Assembly (NCBI GenBank): GCA_902494085.1
Contig: CABURU010000004.1
Coordinates: forward strand, 1-64,000
From: an uncultured Collinsella sp.
GTDB taxonomy: Bacteria; Actinomycetota; Coriobacteriia; Coriobacteriales; Coriobacteriaceae
Direction of reading: 5' to 3'
DNA length: 64,000 nucleotides
Positions 52,761 through 61,628 of this stretch are shown here, one piece after another. The notes beneath the pieces were generated by a model. It made no database searches, was not told the DNA's origin, and saw only the letters and a list, made by a program, of their open reading frames with translations. Within the stretch, counting starts at the first letter, position 1; each line of letters starts with the position of its first letter. The position numbers and the translations under genes are program-made.

Positions 52761-53006
52761 ATGGCTACTGATCACGAGCTCGTGCTCTACGTTATGACCG
52801 GCTGCCCGTACTGCATAAAGGTCAAGCGCTTTTTGGCCGATAACGGCGTAACCATTCCTGAACGCAATATCTCGACCGATTCCGATGCCGAGCAAACGCT
52901 TATCGCCGTCGGCGGAAAACGCCAGGTTCCCTGCCTGTTCATCGACGGCAAGCCACTCTACGAGTCGAGCGACATCATCGCGTGGGTACAGAAGAACCTG
53001 CTCTAG
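52761..53006 (+). CDS. Glutaredoxin
   Basis: An 81-residue thioredoxin-fold protein with the CPYC redox motif (VMTGCPYCIKVKRFLADNG), the cis-Pro segment RQVPCLFIDGKPLYES and the final helix IIAWVQKNLL. It reduces disulfides, using glutathione or another thiol. TTGGAG precedes ATG 52761. It follows the XRE/TipAS gene by 51 bases and may be co-transcribed. Confidence 0.9.
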   Translation: MATDHELVLYVMTGCPYCIKVKRFLADNGVTIPERNISTDSDAEQTLIAVGGKRQVPCLFIDGKPLYESSDIIAWVQKNLL

Positions 53007-53028
53007 TACGCGCATCCCGTCCGTCCCA

Positions 53029-53084
53029 TAGTCATTGGGGACGCTCTTAAATGACCAGTCGTTAAAGAACGTCCCCAACGGCTA
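53029..53084. repeat. Degenerate GGGGACG palindrome between glutaredoxin and dus
   Basis: TAGTCATTGGGGACGCTCT (53029-53047) and AGAACGTCCCCAACGGCTA (53066-53084) pair imperfectly. It matches the copies at 30517 and 42901 and ends one base before the dus stop codon. Confidence 0.75.
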
Positions 53085-53085
53085 A

Positions 53086-54045
53086 CTAGCCGTGGAAGCG
53101 GGCTATGGGCGCAAGCGGCTGTTCGCGAAAGACACGATCGACGGCGGCGCGGTATTCGTCGACCTTTTTAGTCTTGCGCACGAGCTTGTGAACGGTAGCG
53201 GGGTCGGCGAAGGCGCATTTGGCGTAGAACCACCACTCCTTCATGCGAAAGACCGCGTTACCGCCAATCTCTTCTGCATATGCCGCAAACAGCGTGTCAT
53301 GGAAACGATGCAGTTCGGCTGCCGTGGCAGCAGGGCCGCCCTTGACTATGCGAGCCAGCGCGGGGTTCGCAAGCAAGCCACGCCCCAGCATCACATGACG
53401 TGTGCCGGGATAGGCCTCCACCAGCGCATCCATATCCTCAAGATCAAAAATATCGCCGTTATAGGCAACCGGGAACGGCGCACGCTCCAGCGTCTCGCCA
53501 TAGAACTCCTTGCGCGGCGAGTCCGTATAGCGGTCCTTTTGCACACGCGGATGCACGATTAGCTCTGCCAGCGGCATGCGGCAATACAGATCGAGCACGC
53601 GCTCATACTCGTCGTCGTCCTCGAGCCCCAGCCTAGTTTTGACCGATACCGGCAACGGCGACCGCTCGCACACATCGCTCAAGAACACCTCGAGCTCGTC
53701 CAAGTTGCGCAAGAAGCCCGATCCTTTACCCTTGGCAACAACCGTACCCGAGGGGCAGCCAAGGTTGAGATTGACCTCACGGTATCCCATGTCGGCGAGC
53801 ACCTGTGCCGCCCACACAAACTCGTCCGCGTTCTTGGACATGAGCTGGGGCACTACGTTGAGCCCATGGTTATTGGCAGGATCGATCTCCTTAAACGCCT
53901 TGCCGCCAAAGCGGTTTCCCACCCGCGGCGGCGGCAAAAACGGCGTGTAATAGCAATCGAGTGCACCGAAGCACTCCGCATGCACGCGACGGAACACATG
54001 CCCAGTAATCCCCTCCATAGGGGCCAACGATAGAATCATCAACAT
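53086..54045 (-). CDS. tRNA-dihydrouridine synthase
   Basis: A 319-residue flavin-dependent TIM barrel that reduces uridines in tRNA. Family motifs are LAPMEGIT at the start, VNLNLGCPSGTV with the catalytic Cys, VSVKTRLGLEDDDEY, LIVHPRVQKDRY, VAYNGDIF and MLGRGLLANPAL. It most resembles the DusA/DusC-like group without the C-terminal RNA-binding extension. ATG 54045 is used; ATG 54039 is also possible. No strong ribosome site. It is monocistronic. Confidence 0.9.
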   Translation of the reverse strand: MLMILSLAPMEGITGHVFRRVHAECFGALDCYYTPFLPPPRVGNRFGGKAFKEIDPANNHGLNVVPQLMSKNADEFVWAAQVLADMGYREVNLNLGCPSGTVVAKGKGSGFLRNLDELEVFLSDVCERSPLPVSVKTRLGLEDDDEYERVLDLYCRMPLAELIVHPRVQKDRYTDSPRKEFYGETLERAPFPVAYNGDIFDLEDMDALVEAYPGTRHVMLGRGLLANPALARIVKGGPAATAAELHRFHDTLFAAYAEEIGGNAVFRMKEWWFYAKCAFADPATVHKLVRKTKKVDEYRAAVDRVFREQPLAPIARFHG

Positions 54046-54060
54046 CTACTCTCAGATCAA

Positions 54061-54090
54061 TGCGGCAAAGGGCCGTCCCTTTGTCACATG
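54061..54090. repeat. Degenerate TGTGACAAAGG palindrome upstream of dus
   Basis: The right arm CCTTTGTCACATG (54078-54090) is intact and is preceded by GCCGT, giving GTCCC. The left arm keeps only CAAAGG and scattered pairs. It seems to be a decayed copy. Confidence 0.6.
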
Positions 54091-54174
54091 CATTATGCCT
54101 TGTGCTTCAGATGATTCACAAGGCAGAGGTAGCTACTTGACGATAATCACCCTTCCATCCGTTGCCTCACGCAA

Positions 54175-54356
54175 CGAAGGTGAAAGCTTTTCCGTGAAGT
54201 GAACGAGTGAAATCGGGGCCCCGATGCATCGATACTTTTGGAGAGCCATTTCCTGCGGTTTTGTCGCTCAAACCCTGCGGTTTTTGCATCCAAAAGTGCG
54301 AATGCATCAGGGGTCCAGAATAGGTCGCTCACTTCTCGGAAAACCATTCACCTTCG
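54175..54356 (+). repeat. Nested palindromic element, copy 1 (about 180 bp)
   Basis: Outer arms CGAAGGTGAA (54175-54184) / TTCACCTTCG (54347-54356) extend inward through CTTTTCCGTGAAGTGAACGA and its near-complement TCGCTCACTTCTCGGAAAA. A second stem pairs GATGCATCG...ACTTTTGGA with TCCAAAAGT...GAATGCATC. The centre has two CCTGCGGTTTT units. This fills most of the 535-base gap 54046-54580. Copy 2 at 55761-55936 is in the opposite orientation. No convincing gene lies within. Confidence 0.8.
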
Positions 54357-54580
54357 ATTTGCTGGCGCTCACAAACAGTGAGAGACTGTCCCACGGCAAC
54401 CCCCTTGCGCGTCATTCGCCCCACGACAGCGACTCCATGCTCCAAAAACGACGTTCATGATCACGACAACCACCAATACCATGCCGTTGACACTACGTTT
54501 GAACAACAGACACCCTCCACTCATCTATACTCAAGAGCGTGTGCACATCGCCCCCGAAAAACGATGAGAGTCGAGGCCCC

Positions 54581-55714
54581 ATGCAGCAGCTCACCGAGCA
54601 AGAAAAGAAACGCATCCAGCGGTACTGCACATACCCCAAGATCGCAGCGACCGCACTCGTCATGTCGTTCGTGGCATGCCTGTTGATGTTGCCGCTCCAA
54701 ATGATTAACGATATCGCGTTCCACCAAAAAGAATTCCAACCCGCGGGCATATATACCGCCATCGCACTCACCGTTATCGAACTCGCCATCTTTTGCTATT
54801 GCGCTCTTGCGCCGCGCTTTGGAATGCAGGGCAAACAGTGGAAGGAGCTGCAGAGCAGGCTCACGGTAGCCCAGACCAACAAGGACCGTTCCGCGGAGGT
54901 CGCCGGCGTGCTTGCCACGCAAGCTGCCGGCCGCCTGCTCAAGAACAGCGATAACGATCTCGCGCGCAACCTGGGCGGTGCCGCCGAGGTCGCCGGCGCC
55001 GTAGGGGCAGTCGCCACGGCGGCAGACGTGCTAGCCGAAACCTCGAGCAATGCCGAGGCCATGGCAAACGCATACGGCGTGACGATTCCAAGCGTCAAGA
55101 AGCAGATCATAGCTCTCGCGGTGGTGCCCGCCATTGTGCTGCTTGGCGTCTACATCCCGCAGTTTGTCCAGGGAAATAACGCGCTTCAGGTAAGAAAGGC
55201 TGCAGCCGCCGAGCAGCTCGCCATCGCGCAAGATGCCTTGGAGCCCGTGTGCGAACGCGTCGCAGCAGACGACCCATACGAGTCGTATCACGACTACGGC
55301 TACCGCATAATCGGCTATCTGCGCGATAATGACCTCGGCGCTCAAGCAGCCTATATCTACCTTTCTTTTGATGTAGACGGCACGCTCACGGACGTCGATT
55401 ACGTCAGTCAGATCGACCCCGAGGCAAGCCTTGCAGACAACCTCGCCCGCGCCGAGCAGGATATCGCGACGCTCTATGCCCCGCTCAATGGGCTGGACGT
55501 TTCCGTTGCCACACCGGGCCTCCTCACGCCATGCAGCCTGTCGGATGAATTTAAGCAGGCATTTTTAGCCGGCTCCCTATATGAAGAAATCAGCATCAAG
55601 ACGGAGGGCGAATCCATCAGGTCGTACTACACCTTTGACACCGAGCCCAAAGAAGAGTTCGACGAATACACCCATCCGGAAATTAGGCTCATGCTCTCTG
55701 CAAAGGAGGGCTAG
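54581..55714 (+). CDS. Unknown protein with three membrane helices, flanked by the nested palindromes
   Basis: A 377-residue protein I do not recognise. Two hydrophobic helices near the start (about 20-43 and 55-75), an Ala/Gly-rich amphipathic region (about 105-165), a third helix (about 173-190, IIALAVVPAIVLLGVYI) and an acidic C-terminal domain of about 180 residues. That domain has the segments EPVCERVAADDPYESYHDYG and LSFDVDGTLTDVDYV. The last looks like a HAD motif I (DVDGT), but no further HAD motifs follow, so this is probably chance. ATG 54581 has GAGG just upstream; GTG 54539 is an alternative start. Confidence 0.6.
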   Translation: MQQLTEQEKKRIQRYCTYPKIAATALVMSFVACLLMLPLQMINDIAFHQKEFQPAGIYTAIALTVIELAIFCYCALAPRFGMQGKQWKELQSRLTVAQTNKDRSAEVAGVLATQAAGRLLKNSDNDLARNLGGAAEVAGAVGAVATAADVLAETSSNAEAMANAYGVTIPSVKKQIIALAVVPAIVLLGVYIPQFVQGNNALQVRKAAAAEQLAIAQDALEPVCERVAADDPYESYHDYGYRIIGYLRDNDLGAQAAYIYLSFDVDGTLTDVDYVSQIDPEASLADNLARAEQDIATLYAPLNGLDVSVATPGLLTPCSLSDEFKQAFLAGSLYEEISIKTEGESIRSYYTFDTEPKEEFDEYTHPEIRLMLSAKEG

Positions 55715-55760
55715 GAGGCTGCACTCTGGTTGCCGCTCGCGAACGCCGCCAATATAACGA

Positions 55761-55936
55761 GGTCTAATACTTTTCCGAGAAGTGAACGACCGTTTTTGAA
55801 CCTCCGAAGCATCGACATTTTTAGACGTCAAACCCGCAGGATTTGGATGGCAAAACCGCAGGAAATTGCATCTCGAAAGTGCCGATGCTTCGGGGGCCCA
55901 TTTTGACTCGTTCACTTCTCGGAAAAGTATTAGACC
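55761..55936 (-). repeat. Nested palindromic element, copy 2 (inverted orientation)
   Basis: The outer arms 55761-55789 and 55908-55936 are a perfect 29-bp inverted repeat (core CTTTTCCGAGAAGTGAACGA). An inner stem CCGAAGCATCG (55804-55814) / CGATGCTTCGG (55883-55893) is also perfect. The centre carries two CCGCAGGA units, the complement of those in copy 1. Aligned as the reverse complement it is collinear with copy 1 except for the outermost arms. Confidence 0.8.
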
Positions 55937-55955
55937 CCGATTTCGCAAGGGTCTC

Positions 55956-55988
55956 AATGTGACAAAGGAACAACCCTTTTGTCGCATT
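55956..55988. repeat. TGTGACAAAGG palindrome at the ABC gene stop
   Basis: AATGTGACAAAGG (55956-55968) pairs with CCTTTTGTCGCATT (55975-55988) with a bulge and a mismatch, around AACAAC. It overlaps the stop codon of the minus-strand ABC gene by two bases. Confidence 0.65.
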
Positions 55989-58900
55989 ATTCGGAGCGCA
56001 GGGCTTCCACGGGATCCTTTTTGGATGCGCTACGGGCCGGCAGCAGGCCAGCGACAACCGTCAGCAGCACCGAAATTGCAATGAGCACCAGCGCATCCTG
56101 CACGGGCAGGCTCATCAGATTGGGTACCTGTTTGGCAGCAAGCGCCCAGGCATTAACCGGAAAGCTCACGGCCACCACGACGACAATAGCAAAGACGCCG
56201 GCAATGAGGCCCTCGATACATGTCTCGGCATTGAATACGTTGGCCACGTTGCGCTTCGACGCGCCGATCGCGCGCAGGATGCCAATCTCCTTTTTGCGTT
56301 CCAGCACGCTGATGTAGGTGATGATGCCGATCATGATGGAGCTCACCACCAGGCTGATACTCACGAATGCGATGAGCACCAAGCTGATGGTGTTCACGAT
56401 GTCGGTCACCGAACCCATGATGATGCCCATGTAGTCGGTGTATGAGATTGCCTGTTCATCGTGGCCAGAGGCTTTGACCTGCTTGTTGTACGCGTCGATG
56501 TGATCGAGCACGCGCTCCTTGGCCTCAAAGTCACGCGGGAAAATCTTGACTGAGATGGGGTCTGCCTCGTCCGCATAGCCCAACGTGGTCAGATTGTTGT
56601 CGTAGGTGAGCTTCGACGCCTTCGCATAGCTCATCATGAGCGAGCTCAGGTCCTCGGCGTCCATGTTGAAGTGGATGGCATGAGCAAAGGCACTCGCATC
56701 CACGCGCATGGCGCTCGCCAGGTTAGCAAAACTCGAAGACATCTGCGTCGCCACCTGGTCCATAAGCCCTGCCGCGCCCGCCTTGAGCTGGGATGATACC
56801 GTCGACGCTATCTGCTCGCTGATTGCCTTCATCACCTGATCCATAGCCTGCTGCAGATACGGAGCCAGCTGCTTTTGCACATAGTCGCTCATCGCCTGCT
56901 GCAGACGCTCGGCCAGGGCATCGCCGCCGAGCGCTTTGAGCTGGGCCAGGATTTGCTGAGCTGTGTCATCATTCTCAAGATACGTCGAGAATGCGGCAGA
57001 GAGCTTTGACGCGTCCTTAAGATCTTCGGGCGACAGCGCCTTAAACTGATCAGACTGCAAAAAGCCCTCAAACAGCTGGTTGGCTAGTGTTCCCACCTGC
57101 TGCATTTGCTCGGGCGTGAGTTCCAGACCGTCAAAGATACCCGAGAAATCTGGGGTTGGCGCTTTTGCCATGATGTCGCTGAAGTCGATGTCCTTGCCAA
57201 CGCCCGAAAGGTCAATGTCCAGCCCGGACAAGTCAAGACCCGACAGGTCCATACCGCCGGCCGCACCCGAAAGTGCAGACGTATCGAACGAGAACGCGCT
57301 CTTGAGCGCCGCCTCGTCCACACTGAACATGCTGCCCAGATCCACGCCTTGCTTGGCCTCGCCTTGCAGTTCGTCGAAGGTTTTGCCCGTAAAAACATCC
57401 GTCTCGGGGTGGGCGAGTTGCTCCTGCACAATCTGCGAATCGGCGGCGCGCTCCATAAGCTGGCGAGTCAGTGCATGCGTATAGGCAATGCCCGGAGACA
57501 ACGCACTCGCATTGGCCGTCTCGTTAGGTCGCACCACGCCCACAATGTGCACGTCAATACCGTCGGCAACCTTGGCAGCCATAAAGTCGGCGTCGTCAGA
57601 CATGTCGGTCCACATGCCGGTCTCTTCGTTTTTGCGATAGGCATCGGCCGGCGACAGCACCTTAAACGTCGTGGACAGCGCATCGTCGTAGGTAAAGTCG
57701 GCGCCGGTCTCGGGCGTTTCGATCTTACCGTCAGCCGTCATGGCGCTGTTAACCAGGTCGTTGAGCTCATCGATATCCAGCGCACCGATGCTGTAGAGCG
57801 TATAGTCGCCCACCGTACCGCGGCTCGAAAGCACCATTACGGCTTCGTTTGCGGACGTGGGCCAATGACCGGCGACGACATCGTACTGGCTGTCGAGCAG
57901 GCTCTGGTCGTCAATCATCTCGTTAAAGACCGAGGTTCCCATGGATTCCATGCTCACCGTTGCCGCCGAGCTCGCGCCGCCGCTCATGGCCTCGGTCATG
58001 GCATTGGGCACCAGCCGGACAGGCCTCTCGTCTCCCTTGCCCGCGCGATAGACAACCGGCGTTACGCCATAGCCGTACTGAATGGCGTTGACCTCTTTAT
58101 CGATGCCGTCGCCACCGGCATCGAGCCATGCCTTAAAGCTCGTCATGTCGTTGGACTTAACACTCGCAAACATATCCTTTACGGCCGTGACCACGGGGAT
58201 TTTATCGGTTCCCGGAGCCTTGCCGTCGGTGCCGTCGTCGGATAAACCCTCGCCGTTGGACGCCTCATCATCCACAGCCCCCTGTCCGCCCATCATGGAC
58301 GACAGGTCGTAGTCCTGCTTGGAGATGGTGAGCGGGTAGCTCGAAAGCGTATCCTCCTCGACCTTTTTGATGTAGCCGTTTACGCCGTTGGACAGCGCCA
58401 GAATCGCCGCGATACCGATAATGCCAATCGAGCCCGCAAAGGCCGTCATGGCCGTACGGCCCTTCTTGGTCATGAGGTTTCGAGCAGAAAGCCCCAGCGC
58501 CGTCACAAAGCTCATCGAGGTTTTGCGCGTAGGCTTGGCTTCGCGGCGCGCGGCCTTGGCAGCATCGAAGGGATCGGAATCGTCGGTGATCTTGCCGTCC
58601 GCCAGATTGACGATGCGCGTGGCATATTGGTACGCCAGCTCGGGATTGTGCGTGACCATAATAACCAGGCGGTCGCGCGCCACATCCTTGAGCAAGTCCA
58701 TGACCTGCACGGACGTTGTGGAATCCAAGGCGCCGGTCGGCTCGTCGGCCAGCACAATCTCGGGATCGTTGATCAGGGCACGGGCGATGGCCACGCGCTG
58801 CATCTGTCCGCCCGATAGCTGGCTCGGGCGCTTGTTCATGTGCTCGCCCAGGCCGACTTTCTCCAACGCCTCGCGCGCACGCTGGCGGCGCTCGGCATGC

Positions 58901-59241
58901 CCCACGCCCGTGAGCGTAAGCGCCAGCTCCACGTTTTCCAAAATGGTCTGATGCGGAATGAGGTTATAGCTCTGGAACACAAAGCCAATGCGGTTATTGC
59001 GATAGGCATCCCAATCGCGATCGTGAAAGTCCTTGGTCGATATGCCGTCGATCAGCAAGTCACCAGAATCGAAATGATCGAGCCCACCGATAACGTTGAG
59101 CATCGTAGTTTTGCCCGAGCCCGAGGGACCCAGAATGGCCACGAACTCGTTATCGCGAAAAGACAGGCTTACGTTGTCGAGCGCCACCTGCGTAAACGAC
59201 TGCGTAACGTACCTTTTGCAAATACCTTTGAGCTCCAACAT
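55987..59241 (-). CDS. Giant MacB-like ABC protein (ATPase fused to FtsX-type permease)
   Basis: A 1084-residue protein. Residues 1-225 are a LolD/MacB-type ATPase (Walker A GPSGSGKTT, FQSYNLIPHQTILENV, LSGGQMQRVAIARAL, LADEPTGALD). The first membrane helix is near 265-285. A very large extracytoplasmic part of more than 600 residues follows. It includes DLSGLDLSGLDIDLSGVG-type repeats, a long helical region rich in Gln, and KIFPRDFEAKERVLDHIDAYNKQ near its end. Three more helices form the FtsX domain. Such proteins export or extract lipids and peptides or mechanically signal to cell-wall enzymes. ATG 59241 has GGAGAGG upstream. Confidence 0.88.
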   Translation of the reverse strand: MLELKGICKRYVTQSFTQVALDNVSLSFRDNEFVAILGPSGSGKTTMLNVIGGLDHFDSGDLLIDGISTKDFHDRDWDAYRNNRIGFVFQSYNLIPHQTILENVELALTLTGVGHAERRQRAREALEKVGLGEHMNKRPSQLSGGQMQRVAIARALINDPEIVLADEPTGALDSTTSVQVMDLLKDVARDRLVIMVTHNPELAYQYATRIVNLADGKITDDSDPFDAAKAARREAKPTRKTSMSFVTALGLSARNLMTKKGRTAMTAFAGSIGIIGIAAILALSNGVNGYIKKVEEDTLSSYPLTISKQDYDLSSMMGGQGAVDDEASNGEGLSDDGTDGKAPGTDKIPVVTAVKDMFASVKSNDMTSFKAWLDAGGDGIDKEVNAIQYGYGVTPVVYRAGKGDERPVRLVPNAMTEAMSGGASSAATVSMESMGTSVFNEMIDDQSLLDSQYDVVAGHWPTSANEAVMVLSSRGTVGDYTLYSIGALDIDELNDLVNSAMTADGKIETPETGADFTYDDALSTTFKVLSPADAYRKNEETGMWTDMSDDADFMAAKVADGIDVHIVGVVRPNETANASALSPGIAYTHALTRQLMERAADSQIVQEQLAHPETDVFTGKTFDELQGEAKQGVDLGSMFSVDEAALKSAFSFDTSALSGAAGGMDLSGLDLSGLDIDLSGVGKDIDFSDIMAKAPTPDFSGIFDGLELTPEQMQQVGTLANQLFEGFLQSDQFKALSPEDLKDASKLSAAFSTYLENDDTAQQILAQLKALGGDALAERLQQAMSDYVQKQLAPYLQQAMDQVMKAISEQIASTVSSQLKAGAAGLMDQVATQMSSSFANLASAMRVDASAFAHAIHFNMDAEDLSSLMMSYAKASKLTYDNNLTTLGYADEADPISVKIFPRDFEAKERVLDHIDAYNKQVKASGHDEQAISYTDYMGIIMGSVTDIVNTISLVLIAFVSISLVVSSIMIGIITYISVLERKKEIGILRAIGASKRNVANVFNAETCIEGLIAGVFAIVVVVAVSFPVNAWALAAKQVPNLMSLPVQDALVLIAISVLLTVVAGLLPARSASKKDPVEALRSE

Positions 59242-59393
59242 GGACGGCAACCTCTCCTGCGCAGGCACCCTGCCCGCTCTCCCCCGCCGTTCGTATTCGA
59301 CGCGTTTGTCCTACTCTATCCCCATTTTTCACCGACACCAGTGAGGAATGCAACGAACCGCGCCAAAAAACGAACGGGACGGCACCCAAAAGA

Positions 59394-59415
59394 AGAGGCC
59401 CCGAGCGGGACCTCT
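59394..59415 (-). terminator. Terminator of the redox operon
   Basis: AGAGGCCCC (59394-59402) pairs with GGGACCTCT (59407-59415) (one wobble pair). On the minus strand a T-rich stretch (TTCTTTT) follows. It lies about 80 bases beyond the stop of the TlpA-like gene. Confidence 0.65.
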
Positions 59416-59494
59416 ATATGGTGGAGATTATCTTGAAAGGCAGCGGACTACTCCGCACAGCGGCGCACGATCCTCGCCATGCTTTACGCGTTTT

Positions 59495-60466
59495 TTACTG
59501 CTCGCTATTCGCAATCGCCTGGTCGATAAGCTTGTCGAGTGCTGCGCGCTGCTCGGCGGAGCTAATGGCTCCCACGATTGGATCCCCTACGATGTTGCCG
59601 TTCTGATCGATGACATACGTTGTCGGGAACGAGAACAAATTTGATGTGAACTTACCGGCCTCGCTATCCGACTTGAACCAGATGTTCTTATATGTCACGC
59701 CCTTCTTGCTCAGCACGTCCTTGGCATCTGCAATCTCGCCCTTGTTGCCATCGAGCGTAAAGGAATTGACACCCACGACCTGGCCGCCCTTCTCGGCAAG
59801 CTCCTGATTCAGTTTCTCAAGGTCGCCCAGCTCGCCCACGCACGGCTTGCAAGTGGTGAACCAGAAGTTCATGACGGTGACCTTGTTCTTAGAGAACAGC
59901 TCGTCGCTGTTCACGTCGTTGCCATCCAGGTCTTTGCCCGTAAAGCTGGGGAACTTCGTCGCCTCGCTCGAAGCATTGGCACCAGCCGTCATGCCAGCGG
60001 TCGAAGCGTCGACGCTCTCGCCTGCGCTCGGCGTGCTTCCACAGCCGGGGAACTCCTTCTCCAAGCTCTCGAGCTTGTCCTCGATCTCCTTGATCTGCTG
60101 TGCACCGGCCTTGAGCGTCTTAAGCTCATCCGCCGTAAACTCATCCTTAGCGCCGTCGATGGTCTTGAGCAGGAAATCGCCGTAATTGCTGCCATCCTCA
60201 ATCATTGCCGAGTCTTTATTTGCCGCGTTGAATACCTTTTCCCACAGCGCGTTATCACTCGAAAAGATCTCGTTCTCCTTCTGCATGAGCTTCGCATACA
60301 GCTCGGCGGCCTCGTCGGCATTGGCCGGCTTCTGCGCAGTGAGTTCTGCGATCTTAGGATCGGAGCTCGCAGATTCGCTCGCATTGCCACCGGGCGCCGA
60401 ACATGCCACAAGGCACAAGGCCAATACCGGCACCATAAACAGGGCCGCAATCTTAGAAAGCTTCAT
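59495..60466 (-). CDS. TlpA-like thioredoxin-fold lipoprotein
   Basis: A 323-residue lipoprotein. The signal peptide ends in LVACSA (lipobox Cys near residue 22). Residues about 30-150 are helical and unassigned. A Ser/Ala-rich linker follows. The C-terminal domain (about 170-320) is a redoxin with active site FWFTTCKPCVGEL and cis-Pro SFPTTYVID. It works outside the membrane to reduce or carry disulfides, probably fed by the adjacent iron-sulfur membrane protein. GGAGGA lies six bases before ATG 60466; the ATG at 60472 is too close to it. Confidence 0.9.
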   Translation of the reverse strand: MKLSKIAALFMVPVLALCLVACSAPGGNASESASSDPKIAELTAQKPANADEAAELYAKLMQKENEIFSSDNALWEKVFNAANKDSAMIEDGSNYGDFLLKTIDGAKDEFTADELKTLKAGAQQIKEIEDKLESLEKEFPGCGSTPSAGESVDASTAGMTAGANASSEATKFPSFTGKDLDGNDVNSDELFSKNKVTVMNFWFTTCKPCVGELGDLEKLNQELAEKGGQVVGVNSFTLDGNKGEIADAKDVLSKKGVTYKNIWFKSDSEAGKFTSNLFSFPTTYVIDQNGNIVGDPIVGAISSAEQRAALDKLIDQAIANSEQ

Positions 60467-60495
60467 AGTCATTCCTCCGTTTTGTCGAAGCTTGT

Positions 60496-61398
60496 TTACT
60501 TTTTATCGGCAGTCAAGGGAAGCTTTTCCGCCGACACATCCAGGCCATAGCGATAGCTGATGGCATCGACGGGGCAGGCCCCAATGCACTTTCCGCACCG
60601 GATACATTCGGCATGATTGGGCGCGCGGACCACATCAACGTCCATCTGACAAACCCTTGAACACTTGCCGCACGAGATGCATTTGCACGCGTCGACCTGA
60701 ATCCCCAACAAAGACACCTTATTCATGAGCGCATAGAATGCGCCGAGCGGGCAAATCCATTTGCAGAAGGGGCGATAGAACAAAACGCTCAGCACTACCA
60801 CGGCAATGAGAACGGCAAGTTTCCAAGTAAAGAGCTGTCCCAACGCAGATCGAATGCCGGCATTGGCAATGGCCAGAGGAATGGCGCCCTCGAGCACGCC
60901 CTGCGGACAGATGTATTTGCAAAAGAACGGATCTCCCATCCCCAGATCGTTGACCACCAGCACAGGCAGCACTACCACAGCAAACAGCAGCACGACGTAC
61001 TTGATGTACGTGAGCGGCTTGAGCTTTTTCGTGGAGAACTTTTTGCCAGGAATCTTGTGAAGCAGCTCCTGCAGCCAGCCAAACGGGCACAGAAAGCCGC
61101 ATACAAAGCGTCCCAGCAGCACGCCGAGCAAAATGAGCGTACCGGTAACATAGTAAGAAAAGTTGAACTTGGATGAACCTACCACCGACTGGAACGACCC
61201 GATGGGGCACGCACCCGATGCCGCGGGGCACGAATAGCAGTTAAGCCCGGGTACGCAGACTGTTTTTCCCGCGCCCTGATAGATGCCGCCTTTGGCAAAG
61301 TTTGGCAGGTGAATGTTGGTAATAAGTGTTGCCGCCGCTTGAATGAATCCGCGAAATCGAGCCAAAACATGCGACGCAGTGTTTTCTCTTTTATCCAA
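60496..61398 (-). CDS. NapH-like 4Fe-4S membrane protein
   Basis: A 300-residue membrane protein with four to five helices. Between them are CGFLCPFGWLQ, CKYICPQG and CKWICPLGAFY (the CxxxCP loops of NapH/CcoG-like proteins), and at the end two 4Fe-4S motifs (CISCGKCSRVC, CIRCGKCIGACPV). An extracytoplasmic C...CPAASGACP cluster lies near the start. It would move electrons across or along the membrane. TTG 61398 is the likely start, overlapping the upstream small gene by eight bases (TTGGATAA). A GTG at 61488 is unlikely, since it lies inside that gene. Confidence 0.83.
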   Translation of the reverse strand: MDKRENTASHVLARFRGFIQAAATLITNIHLPNFAKGGIYQGAGKTVCVPGLNCYSCPAASGACPIGSFQSVVGSSKFNFSYYVTGTLILLGVLLGRFVCGFLCPFGWLQELLHKIPGKKFSTKKLKPLTYIKYVVLLFAVVVLPVLVVNDLGMGDPFFCKYICPQGVLEGAIPLAIANAGIRSALGQLFTWKLAVLIAVVVLSVLFYRPFCKWICPLGAFYALMNKVSLLGIQVDACKCISCGKCSRVCQMDVDVVRAPNHAECIRCGKCIGACPVDAISYRYGLDVSAEKLPLTADKK

Positions 61399-61537
61399 TT
61401 CCGATACACTCCAAGCACAGCCTAATCGCTTTGGCCAGCACGGCATCTGCCTCGCCACGCATAACGCCAAAGCACACCATGGCCACACCGACGATCAGCA
61501 ACGCAACCTGCATTACAGGTTTTATCGCTTTGAACAA
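61391..61537 (-). CDS. Small CXXC membrane protein (CD1871A type)
   Basis: A 48-residue protein starting at TTG 61537, eight bases after AAGGAG. One hydrophobic helix (MQVALLIVGVAMVCFGVMRG) is followed by ADAVLAKAIRLCLECIGIG. The C-terminal CLECIGIG is the mark of CD1871A-family CXXC proteins, which accompany NapH-like and TlpA-like genes in anaerobes. The role is unknown, but redox transfer to the neighbours is likely. It heads the operon of three genes. Confidence 0.75.
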   Translation of the reverse strand: MFKAIKPVMQVALLIVGVAMVCFGVMRGEADAVLAKAIRLCLECIGIG

Positions 61538-61628
61538 CTTGACCACTCCTTTCGTCACGCGACCTATTGGACCATATCGACTATAAAATCCGTGTTAAGC
61601 GCGATTTGAAATGTGCAAGGAGACTGTT

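Noticed and set aside
54147..54347. 66-residue minus-strand frame, similar to part of a frame at 55577-55987
   Set aside because: The similarity comes from the two copies of the nested palindrome; both lack ribosome sites and read through palindromic arms, so they are not genes.
54581..55714. HAD phosphatase in the unknown membrane protein (DVDGT)
   Set aside because: Only the motif-I-like DVDGT occurs; motifs II-IV are missing and the context is an extracytoplasmic acidic domain.
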